NCBI GenBank assembly: GCA_030490835.1 | Contig: CM059971.1 | Location: forward strand, 45,246,012-45,310,011 | Origin: Annona cherimola | Lineage: Eukaryota; Streptophyta; Magnoliopsida; Magnoliales; Annonaceae | Length of the DNA stretch: 64,000 nt | Direction: 5' to 3' | Shown here: positions 45,898-56,421 of the stretch, piece after piece | Position numbering within the stretch: the stretch's first letter is position 1 | Layout of the letters: each line of letters begins with the position of its first letter | Translations under genes and position numbers: made by a program | The notes under the pieces: model-generated | The model's database searches: none | Seen by the model: the letters and a program-made list of their open reading frames with translations, nothing else | What the model was told of the DNA's origin: nothing

Positions 45898-48501
45898 AGC
45901 TTATAATTTTTTCGTTGGTTCAATTGAATTGGTTTTTGCATATTAATCTCGTATTGCATGCGCCGAGGCAGAGCGGGAAAGGAGATTGTTATTCTTTTCG
46001 ATCCGGAACTCGAACGAACTTATTTGAGAAGGCGTCGTAAGAGCAAGGAGGCTAGGAGCCAACAACATACTATGGAGCGCATCGAGGCTAGGAACCAAAG
46101 GATTGAGATTCCAAATCATCCACCTCAAGATGATTTGGACCAACCCATTTGGGATCTCATTGCGCTGGGTCAGAATGCAGTTCAAACTAGCATTGTACCT
46201 CCACCTATCGACACCAACAACTTTGAGATCAAACTGGTGATTTTCCAGATGCTCCAGTCCATTAGGCAGTTCGAAGGGCTAGCATCTAAAGACCCACACC
46301 ACCATCTGTGAAATTTCCTGCAGATTATAAACACGTTCAAAAAGAACGGAGTCTCTTACGAGGCAATGCAGCTTTGAATTGTTCCATTTTCTCTGTGTGA
46401 TAGAGCTTCAGAGTGGCTAGACTCTTCGCCCCCGAACTCTGTCAACACATGGAACGACTTGGCTTAGAAATTCCTGGAGAAAATTTTCTCACCTGCCAAG
46501 TTGGTCAAGCTGAGGATGGACATAGTCTCGTTCAAGCAACACAGAGAGGAGACCCTATCAGAGGCGTGGGATCGCTTCGAAGACCTCCTCCGAAAATGCC
46601 CGCATTATGGAATTCAGCTGTGGGTTCAATACAAATTTTCTATAACGGTCTCCAGGATTCCACTCGTCACATGGTGGATTCTTCGTCAAACGGCTCTCTG
46701 CTGAGGAAAAGCTATCGAGAATCGTACCCCCAACTTGAAAACATGGTGGCCGATACCTATCAACTGCCATCTGACAGGAGTTGAATTGGGGGTCTACTGC
46801 AACTGGACGTAGTCTCATTGATAAAAGCCCACATCGACGCCTTATCCCGGCAGATTCAGAACTTGTCCAGGCCAACTAACATCAGTGCGCTAGGAGCGTC
46901 TACACCACAGCAGTCGACAGTAGCAGATATTTGCACGTGGTGGCAAATTCGGCCATCCCCGTAATGAATTTGCCTCCAATCCGAAGTCCATTAATTATGT
47001 GGGAAATTTCTAGAGAAATCCAGCAAATCAGTATGGAACCAACTACAACCCAAGCTAAAGAAATCATCCCAATTTCTCATGGAACAACCAGATGATGACG
47101 AATTAGCGGTCTGGATTCTCGCAGCAGCCCCCGCAGCAACAGCCAGCAAGACCAACGCAATTCAATCCACCACCGCGAGAAGCGAAAAAATCTAATCTAG
47201 AAAACCTCTTTATGCAATCCATGCAATCCCAGATCACGACGAATAGAAACTTGGAAGCATAGATAGGTCAACTCGCCTCAGCTCTGAATAACCGGCCTCA
47301 TGGTTCGTTGCTGAGCAATACTGAGCAAAACCCGAAAGGAAAAGGCAAAGAACAGGTACAAGCAGTCACGCTTTGTAGTGGGTAGCAGTTACCCGATGCA
47401 ATGCCACCAGAATCGGTAACTGAACCCACTAATCTTCTAATTCAGCAGTTACAGGAGTCAGAGGAACCAGATACTGCCCAGAAGCAACTAGACACTGAAA
47501 TTGCCACAAATCAAAGGCCGCCTCCTCCATTTCCTCAGAGATTCACAAATACTAAAAAGGAGGGCCAATTCAAGAAATTTTTAGAGGTATTAAAGTAGCA
47601 ACATATCAACATACCTCTAGTCGAAGCTTTGGAACAGATGTCGAGCTACGCCAAATTTATGAAAGACGTGCTATCAAAGAAAAGACGGTTGACGGAATTT
47701 GAGACGGTGGCGTTAACAGAGAAAACCAGCACTATGGTGCAGAGGAAGCTGCCTCCTAAGCTCAAGGATCTAAGAAGTTTCACTATTCCATGCACAATTG
47801 GAAACTAATACTTCGGGAGAGCCCTATGTGATTTGGGAGCCAACATTAATCTCATGCCCAAGTCAATTTTTAGAAAATTAGGCATCGAGGAAGCTCGACC
47901 TACTACAATCATGTTGCAATTGGCGGACCGGTCCATGACATATCCGGAAGGTATCATCGAGGATGTTCTTGTCAAGGTGGACAAGTTCATCTTTCCTGCT
48001 GATTTTATTATCCTGGATTATGAAGAAGATTGTGATATTCCAATCATTCTGGGTCGACCATTCCTCGCAACGAGTAAAGCCATCATCGATGTACAGGCTA
48101 GAGAGCTAACCATGCAGGTTCAGAGCGAACACGTTACTTTTAGTGTGTTCAAGGCGATGCAGTTACCAAATGATCCAGATGAATGTCTAATGATCGATAT
48201 GGTGGAGTCGGCAGTTCAAGCTGAATTCCAAATCTCAGCTTTCAAGGACATCTTAGAAGCATCGCTGGTTGGGAAAGTCAGTGAATCTGACGAAGATTTG
48301 GTAGAGATGATACACTATTTGCAGTAACCTCCAATATTCCCACGATCCCTGTAGAAATTCGAATCGCTGGAGCTTAAGCAGGAATCTTTTAAACAGTTGA
48401 AGCTATCGATCAAAGAGCCGCCTATTCTGGAGCTGAAACCTTTGCCAAAGCACCTTCGATATGCTTATCTTCAAAATGAATTGCCTGAATACCCTATAGC
48501 T
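45898..48501 (+). pseudogene. gag: Athila gag-protease, broken and truncated
   Basis: The reading frame opens at the ATG 45958 with an arginine-rich stretch. Gag homology is clear at about 46501-46640 (SEAWDRFEDLLRKCPHYG), then shifts frame to IFYNGLQDSTRHMVD (about 46630-46700). The C-terminal Gag region (about 47100-47390: NLENLFMQSM, IGQLASALNNRP) has a TAG in it. Retropepsin is at 47821-48120 with the active-site stretch CDLGANINLMP and a later ILGRPFLATS. The linker ELKPLPKHLRYAYL (about 48430) normally leads to reverse transcriptase, but homology stops at about 48501. At least one frameshift and several stops make it non-functional. Confidence 0.8.
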
Positions 48502-48985
48502 TGCTTATTGAGTTTCGACTCACGTTTTATTTTTCAAACCCAAAAACAGGTGAAAGGAAGGAGGCAAGGAGCACAGGTGGAGATTCAAGAATGAATGAAT
48601 TCTTATAAACACCTATATATGCCTTTATGTATGAATGATGACATTAAATTGTGATTTAATGTTGTATAAGGATTATGATATGGTTTTGTGACCATAGAAG
48701 GCGAAAAATTTATGATCATATGTTAAGTATGAGTTAGCATGAAATGACTAACCTTGAATTTATGAGATCGTATGTGTAATTCTCGAATGGTATAATGGCT
48801 TAAAAAGGCATTTGATGGAAATTGAATGTAAGAAATGATATAAACTCCTAAGGAGTTAAGATTAAGTGGATAAATATCCAATAAGCCCTTCGTGTGACGA
48901 GGCAACAATCCTGATCACGTTTACCAATCGACAGGTCTTGGAGTAAGGTTGTGACACTTGTGCTGGAGCGGCATACCTCGATAGG
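48502..48985 (+). repeat. Tekay-type LTR fragment F, end part, inverted
   Basis: The GCTTGCTTATTGAGTTTCGA block is the reverse complement of the block at 12660 and 53935, so this LTR is plus-oriented, opposite to all others so far. It ends with the LTR-terminal block (TGATCACGTTTACCAATC at about 48914) and a decayed GGCGCCACA-like end at about 48975-48990. Its upstream half is missing at the Athila junction. Confidence 0.6.
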
Positions 48986-49305
48986 GTTATTGAATGTCAA
49001 ATGAATTAGAAAAGTTAATTCAAGCATTCGAGAAAGGCTATGGATGAAATAGCGTTGTTTTGCACATGGTAACCAAGCTGAAATTTTATTAAATTCAGAT
49101 TTAATGTTGTTGTTTTAACCCTTTATTATGTGTTGATTATGTGAATTATTTTCTTGTTTAATATATATTAAACCAAAAATATTCGATGACCTTAGATGGG
49201 TAAAACTTTGGTTTAACAACTTGGTGCAAAATTTTACTCATTTAAGTTAGAATTGATGCATAACCTAAACTACATGATAAATGGATGATTATGAGGGTAA
49301 ATGTG
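48986..49305. other. Unclassified AT-rich stretch
   Basis: About 320 bp between an LTR end and an LTR start in the same orientation. It could be a remnant of an internal region or older host DNA. No open frame, primer site or repeat stands out. Confidence 0.4.
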
Positions 49306-50436
49306 AGACCCCAACCTATGTAAGACTTGATTGTATGCATTGGACATATAAATGTGATTTATATGTGATTTAATTGAATTTTGGATATTTTGTGATTTTG
49401 GTAAATTATTGCAATTAGGGCCAAGGATTAGAAATAGTGATTCAAATAATCATTATAAGCTGATATGGGTCAATAGGATTAAAGTAGTTTGATGGTAATT
49501 GAAACTTATCAATATATCATGGATAATTATCTTAAATTTTATGGTTTGATTTATGAGAATTTAAATGGTAATTATCAAGTTAAGTAGAAAAATACTAGAA
49601 AATTCATAACTTAACGCCTACAAGGCGGATTGAAGTGAAATTTGAAAGGAAAGTAGATAATGATGGGATTAACCTTATGGGAGCATTGGATTATGAAAAA
49701 TTCTGATGAAATTAGTGTGATAATTAATTTTTTATATTCAAAATTCAACCCTTAACTTCAAGTGGCTATAACTTGAGTCTGAAAAGTCGAATTGAGATGA
49801 AATTTGAAATGGTTATATAAAATCATGAGATTAACATTTTGAAAGGTTTAGATTAAGAAAATTATGATGAGAAAATGCCTAAATAGAAAAAGGTGTACAC
49901 ATTTGACTTTTGCACCACAAAGTACCATGCTTTTATGGTAAATAGTGCATGGATTAAATGCATTTTTAATGGCCCCAAATATGAGTCAAATGCAGGTAAA
50001 ATGCAGGGTATTTTGTGCATTAATATGTGTGAAAAATCCATAGAATATTTTCTGGAATTAATGAGCTAAGAAGGAGCTCAAAATAGCATAGAAGTAGAGT
50101 CATGCATTCGTCGTCCAAACCAACCCATCACTTGGACTTTTGCACAATTTTTTATATATGATATATACCTAAGTAACTAGTATGCAAGGGTACATAAATG
50201 GTCATCAAATCATGTGGAAAAATCCAGCAAAAATCGACATGATTAACATCTCATTGATGGAGAAAATAGTAGACAACAAGGGAGTATGCATATGGGACAT
50301 CCAAGTGGCCATGTTTGCTTGATTTTTTGTGATTTTTTATGCTAAATGAATATATAAATTAGATAATGGCTAGGGTAAGTAAATACACATTAATTTAAAG
50401 CTGAGAAGGTGTGGAAAAATTGAAAAGGGAAGTAGA
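49306..50436 (+). repeat. Tekay-type LTR fragment F2, start part, inverted
   Basis: Starts TGTGAGACCCCAACC and runs in plus orientation, matching the reverse complement of the right ends of LTRs B and D (for example the CGCCTACAAGGCGGATTG region at about 49612). It is cut at 50436 by LTR G. Confidence 0.6.
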
Positions 50437-50999
50437 TGTGGCCCCCTAAATCGAGACGTCACTTCCTTACCTCGAGACTTTATTGATTGGTAAATGTGAA
50501 TCAAGATTGTTGCCCTGACCACGCGGCGGGTTCTTAATTGGATCTCGTCCAAATTTTTTTTTATATCTATCATCATTCATTTTACTCCACATTACATCTT
50601 TCATCATACAAGCACCACAACACTTGTAATAAAATTCATAACTTCTCAACATGCTTTTCTACAATGAAAGTCTTCTTGACCTAATCATAACATATACATT
50701 TTATACATTCATACATTCAATCATTGAATCATATAGAACTTAGAACTTTATATAAGTTCTCATATATATTAACATACATTGGAACCTTAATCATGCTATC
50801 CCATTCCTTATAGCCCACATGGCTATCATCACGTACCTTCCTTCATTGCTTAGGTTCGCATCTTCTTGAGTTTTTCGGTACTTGTCTAAGGTTTGGGAAA
50901 ACAAAACATGAGTGACAACTCAGTAAGCAATCATTTATCTTTTAGGGCAAGACTTCCTTTAAAATCTTTTTTTAAAACATCTTGAATACCTTTTTACTT

Positions 51000-51540
51000 G
51001 AAGACATATATATGTCCTAAAACATTCTCATAAAATCCTTATTTATAAGGACAGTTCCATACCTTGAATATTTTCATAAAACATCATTCTTAAAATCATT
51101 TACAAGCCACGTCTGGGCTTGTTAAAGCAAAACATATACATTTTACTTTCTTTAATTAATTTCCTTTAGTCTTATATGAACATTTCTAATATTCAAAGAC
51201 ATTTACATAAAATCATCTTTCATTAGTGGACGTTTTACATCCAAAATATTTTTCCTCATAACTCCTTTTTAGAGAAGGACATTATCATGTCCTAAAAACA
51301 TCATACACATAAGCCTTTCTCGGCAAAAGACATTTCTATGTCCAAAAATATTTTTCATCTTAAACTCCTTTAGCCAAGAGACATTTGATGTCTCAAAATA
51401 TTTTTGACATAACTTTTTGACAATGGACATTTATATATCCTAAAACACATTCCATCAAAATACTTGAGCATTAGACATTCTCATATCCATAAACATTTAC
51501 CATTTAAATCCTTTGGAAATGGAAAGTCTTATGTCCAAAA
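51000..51540. repeat. GGACAT...ATGTCC dyad array in LTR G
   Basis: Nine or ten diverged units at about 50-bp spacing, for example AGGACATTATCATGTCCT at about 51276 and AGACATTTCTATGTCC at 51328. More units than in the two LTRs at 23858 and 29648. Confidence 0.7.
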
Positions 51541-52844
51541 CCAAGTTTCACATAAATCCTTTTCATAATCCCTGTCTTGGGGCTTGTTTATAACAAACAA
51601 GGCATATAAAATACATAATTCATTTCATAAATGCATTTGCTTAAAAACATTTCCTTTCATTCCTGTTATTTATACTTTTGTGTAAAACTTCCCATTTTTA
51701 GGATAATCATTTTATAAAAATTCCTTTAGGATAACTTTCATAAAAATATACTTTTACGTCCCAATCTTTGGGATTTTCAAAAGAAAAACATAAACAAATG
51801 CATTTCTCTCTATCCAGTAGTGACACTTAGCAAGTGATCACTCTACCTTTTGAAAGAGAATCCATACTTAACAGCACGCTATCCAAGAGGCTGTTCTTTC
51901 ATCCTGCTCCCATCTCAGGGAGGGCGCCGCTGGCCTCCTATCATCCCTTAGCGACTTGGCCATATGTAGAGTGGGCCCCGGCCATCTCGACCGTGCTCTA
52001 CAACCAGCCTATTATGTGTATTGGTGCACTATACATCGTCTTGACAGACCGCAGTCCGTTTAGTTTAAAGTATCACAGACCACGGCCCAATCCCCTTTTC
52101 AACCATAGATTTTCTAGCATTTTCTTGGTTTCTATTTTAGGGTTTTGCTCACAAAAGTTATGCAATTATACTATCCCCTTCTCAACAACCTAAAAATTTA
52201 GTTATTCTCCACATATCTATTATACTATTTTTACATAAAAGGGGATTGCATAGTCTTTTGCATGCCATTTAGCAACCCGAAATCAAACTATTTTATGAAA
52301 TCAACATATGAGGTTAGTCATCCTTAAATCCCTTTCAACATATCCATATAAACATTTTTTAAGACATTTTCAAGATAGATTTTCTTATCAAAAGAAAATC
52401 AAAAACTTTTCGAATATCCTTTCAAAACATATGGACTATGTCCAAATCATTGTTTATATTTAATTATCATGACATAAAAAAACCAATCTTTTTCATAAGT
52501 CAAATCCCATTTTCCATTTCTTTCATAAATATAACTGTTTATCATAACATATCATGAGTATAAATTCAAAACTTATTTACAAACAATGCTTTTTGAAATT
52601 CCCTTTTTCTTATAAAATACTTTTGAAACAACATCATAAACAACTTGCTTGCTTATAAGAAAATTCTTAAAAACCATCGGCATAAAACATAAATTATTTA
52701 AATTTATCATCATGAAGAACTTGCTTATTCATAAGCAATTTCTCACTTCCCTTAACATAAAGCATTGCCAATCCATGGCACACTTGTGATAAATTCTTTA
52801 TCTTAAAAACATGTTGCTTGCTTCTCATGAAGCAAACCTTGAGG

Positions 52845-52935
52845 CTTTTCCTTAAAGCCATTCTTTTCTAAAACTTAAGGCTTTTCATTTAAGCCATCAT
52901 TTCCAAAACTTGTGGCTTTCCATTAAAGCCATCAT
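52845..52935. repeat. GGCTTT...AAAGCC short tandem dyads
   Basis: Three units of about 37 bp carry a GGCTTTTCATTTAAGCC-like inverted repeat and an AAAACTT spacer. Smaller versions are at about 25983-26035 and 32143-32200. Confidence 0.6.
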
Positions 52936-53504
52936 TTTTAAAACTCGTGCTTGCCCATTCGACAAAACGTAATCATAAACATTACAATCTCATATCATCA
53001 CATAAGAAGAAAATAGTAATTTTAGAAAGTTCACTTGCTTACCTGAGATCGCCTTATTCCCTTTCTTCCATTCTTTTCCTTGCCTTTGCCTAAATAAATG
53101 AAAATAACATTTCATTTATTTGCATCAACCTTAAATGCTTATATTCCTTAGTTTTTCCAACCTACATAAATCCATCTAGCTTAACCCACTTGTCTTTCAA
53201 GTTGGGTATTCATACTTAGCAACATAGCCTATACATCACATCATTCATTCATTCATTTTAATACCCTTATGTAGGGTAAACTTACATACATGTAATAATC
53301 CTTCATTAAATCATTATTTGGAGGTTCAATACCTCCATTTATCATTTTTATCATATTTTTCATTTTTTCACATTTCGGTGCTCATTTTAAGCACTTAGTT
53401 GATAACTTAAACATTATATAATAATTTCAAAATTTGAGATTATCATTATTTATCAAAATAGTGACCTAATCCATGTTTTCCATCATGTTTTCATGCATTT
53501 TTGT

Positions 53505-54239
53505 TGTGGCACCCTAGCCCGAGTGTCATAACCTTACCTCAAGATCGTTCGACTGGTAAACGTGATCAGGATTGTTGCCCTGTCGCATGACGGGTTTTAA
53601 CGGATATTTATCAAATTAAATATGTTTCCATAGGAATATATTTGTTTCCATTTCTCATCTCATGCATATGTAGTTCATTTCCAACCAATAATGTCATAAC
53701 TAGACATGATTTTCATAATATATTTCAAACCATCTCATAAATCAGATGTCACTGCATGTATCTTTATAGATGTCAACATAAAACATCAAGATAAATTTAC
53801 AATCATTTAACATAAGTTTTTCATAAACATGAAACTTATAATGTTTTTCTCATTTCTTCAATGGATAGCTCCTGCTCCTTTGCCAGGTCTCTTCTTTCAC
53901 CTGTCTATGGGTTTGGAAAATGAAAACATGAGTCGAAACTCAATAAGCAAGTTATATATTTTACAGGTAATTCATTTTGAAGGCATATTTATTTAAAAGA
54001 ATTTTTCTCCCTTCAATAGAGACACTTATCAAGTGATCAACTATCTGTGGAGCAAAACCTTTTCATAAATCATTCATAAAAATTTCATAAACATTGGATG
54101 TGCAAATTCATCATTTCCATTGATAATGTTATCCTTCATGTGAGGGTCCGCTAGCACAGGGAATATTTTTCCATGACATGATCCTTTCCATCCTTAACAC
54201 CAAACCTACCAACTTGGCAACATCAAGGGGGACTCCTTG
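53505..54239 (-). repeat. Tekay-type LTR H, part 1
   Basis: Starts TGTGGCACCC and carries the shared CACCTGTCTATGGG block. It is interrupted by the gypsy at 54240 and continues at 63735. It belongs to the same subfamily as LTR B. Confidence 0.68.
54235..54239. repeat. Target duplication CCTTG of Tekay gypsy (left)
   Basis: Exact copy at 63735-63739; removing the element restores a continuous LTR H that matches LTR B at 9766. Confidence 0.9.
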
Positions 54240-55082
54240 TGTGGAACCCTGACCGTATACGCGTTGTTTCGACTGTATACGCGTCATTTCGACATTTATA
54301 ATTTTGTAATTATTTTATAAATAAATGAAAATTCATGAATTATATTGATGGATATGTGTATTGGAGATTGAAATAATGCAATTAGAAATTTAACCCCGTG
54401 AATAGTGCATGTGAATAGTGCACGTGAATAGTAACCAAGGACTAAGACCCGTGATTAAGAGTTAATCACTTGGATTAACTTAATCACAAAAAGACAAAAT
54501 AGAGATTTAATCACTACAAGAAAAAATAGCAATTCTTTTGGATATTTTAATCCAAGTTTGGATTTTTGTGGAAAAATAGAAAAAATTCATAAATTGCAAA
54601 CCAGGCGTCGGAATTCGATGAAATTTTTTATGGATGGGTAAAAATTCATGATGGACATGATGAATGGATCAAGATGTGATGAAAATCACAAATCAAAGGT
54701 CAAGATGAAACGTCAAATGAAAAATCAAAAAGTAGCATTACTTTAATTAAATGCTACTTTTGACTTTTTTAATAAATTAAATAATAAAAAAATAAAAAAT
54801 TAAATGAAAAGCAACATGGCAGGGGCGTGAGCAGCAGGGGAGTTATGGCCATTTGACTTTGATCAATGGTCCAAATTCATCCAAATCACAAATCAAGGGT
54901 TTAGATTTAATTAGCTTAAAATTAATTAAATAAAAAATAGGGCCGCATAGGGTGGGCTGGAGCAGACCTAGGGTGGCTGCTCTTGGCTCAAGGCATTCTT
55001 CAAAATTAGAAAAAAATACATTTTTATAATTAAATACCTCAAGCTAAGGGGGTAAAATCTAATTTTGTCAAAAATCAAAAAC

Positions 55083-55090
55083 TATAAATA
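55083..55090 (+). promoter_or_regulatory. TATA box, Tekay gypsy 5' LTR
   Basis: TATAAATA followed by GGGGG and, about 80 bp later, a GA-rich leader. Same arrangement in the 3' LTR at 62036. Confidence 0.65.
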
Positions 55091-55228
55091 GGGGGCAAGG
55101 TGAGAACGACCAGAAGCACTCCAAGCTTGAAAACTTCAAGCATTCCCACCCCCAAACACGTTTTTTCCCTTTAGAGAAAGAAGGAGAAAGTTAGAGAGAA
55201 AAAGTGTGAGAAAAAGAGGCGTATCTCC

Positions 55229-55243
55229 GCTTCGGGTAAGTGA
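55229..55243 (+). promoter_or_regulatory. Splice-donor-like site in LTR leader
   Basis: CGGGTAAGTG lies directly after the GA-rich leader. The equivalent place in LTRs B, C, D and the 5.6-kb LTR reads CAAGTAAGT or CAGGTAAGT, close to the plant donor consensus. Confidence 0.4.
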
Positions 55244-56202
55244 TTTCTACCCAAATTTCTTTTGGATGTTAAGTAAGGTAAAACCATGCTTAGATAATCT
55301 CCAAGCATGAGAAAATAAGTATAGATATAATGTTTAAATGGAATTGTGCCGAAACATCAAAAATTTGGAGCGAAGATAGGGTATTTGGGAAGATAGCATA
55401 TGATATGTGAAAATAATGCTCCAAAATTGATAAGTGATGATTTGGGATGTATGATTATGATAAATATGATGTTGGAATAATGATATATTAATTTCATGAT
55501 TTTTGGAATTAAGGATTATGCTTAAGTGAATTTATGATGATTTTTAGTATACGGAGAAAATGATTTTTTTTGGCCAAGTAAATGATGATAAATTCAAAAT
55601 ATAAAAAATGTCCAATGATATACTAAACATAAGGTATGTCTTGGTATTTTTTATTTTTGGAAATTAATATTTGAATATAAGTATGGAATTTTTGAAGAAT
55701 TTATGGACAAAAATATCTATGTAAAGAAATAATGCCCAAATATTATAAAGCATACATGGGAAGCAGCTTAAATAGAGGAAATGAAATATCCTTTGTCCTT
55801 GAATAGGAAAAGGAAAAGAGAAGGTCGAAGACACCTCCTAAGAAGGTAAGCAAGTTATATGTTTTGCAAATTATTTCCAAAATGCTTGAAATTGTTTGCA
55901 GCATGCCAAGTGTTATGTAGTTTTTGATATAAATGATGTTTATGTCAACTTTATGTAAAGTCAACGATGATAATTTTGAGATGAAAAGGGAATATTTTTA
56001 TTCCAATGAAAATGTTTATGGAATAGTTTTTTATCACAACTGTGTTATGTGAAATATATTTCAAATTGGATGAATGATGGGAATTTTCCATGTATTGATG
56101 AAAAAAAAAATCCTGCCGTGTGATCAGGGCAACAATCCTGAGTCATGTTTACCAATCAAAATGATCCCGGAGTAAGGCTTCTAGGCACCTCGATTCGGGG
56201 CG

Positions 56203-56333
56203 CCACAGAAGTTGGTATCAGAGCAAGGATTGGTAAATAGGCGGGAGAAGGAGAAAATAAATGATGTTGAAAGGATAAGTTTGATACCACAGAAGTTCGT
56301 ATCAGAGCATGGATTGGTAAATAGGCAGAAAAG
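56203..56333 (+). repeat. Duplicated primer-binding-site module
   Basis: CCACAGAAGTTGGTATCAGA at 56203 recurs 84 bp later with one change (GTTCGTATC), followed by a matching GGATTGGTAAATAGGC. The repeat copies even the last five bases of the LTR (CCACA). Confidence 0.85.
56213..56224 (+). other. Primer-binding site, Tekay gypsy
   Basis: TGGTATCAGAGC, five bases after the 5' LTR, is a perfect Met-tRNA match. The second copy at 56297-56308 has one mismatch (TCGTATCAGAGC). Confidence 0.88.
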
Positions 56334-56421
56334 GAAAGACTAAGCTAGAATACATGAAATTATGATTATGACTGATTTATTTATTATTGATGAATATTGA
56401 TGTTATACTAATAAATGTTTC

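Larger units (their letters stand above)
22931..48501 (+). mobile_element. Truncated Athila-like Ty3/gypsy element with two nested insertions
   Basis: Its own sequence is 22931-23857, 35251-36008 and 45893-48501: a 5' LTR of about 1.58 kb, a TGGCGCCGTTGCC primer site, and gag plus protease. A Tekay-type element (23858-35250) and a SIRE-like copia (36009-45892) are inserted in it, each with a perfect 5-bp duplication. Reverse transcriptase, integrase and the 3' LTR are missing; the element breaks off at about 48501. The lineage call rests on the primer site and on the Gag wording. Confidence 0.8.
50437..53504 (-). repeat. Tekay-type LTR G fragment
   Basis: Starts TGTGGCCCCCT and follows the same order as the 5.6-kb LTR at 29648, so it belongs to that subfamily. 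It has an enlarged GGACAT dyad array (51000-51540), the GC-rich core (about 51900-52010) and AAAGCC dyads (52845-52935). It is cut at 53504 by LTR H. Nothing in it is coding. Confidence 0.7.
54240..56207 (+). repeat. 5' LTR of Tekay gypsy (shortened)
   Basis: Lacks three blocks present in the 3' LTR: about 22 bp near 54945, about 126 bp near 55660 and 448 bp near 55900. Near the start it has a two-unit 20-bp repeat containing GTATACGCGT and three GTGAATAGT units (about 54391-54435). A purine-rich leader follows the TATA box. Confidence 0.9.
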
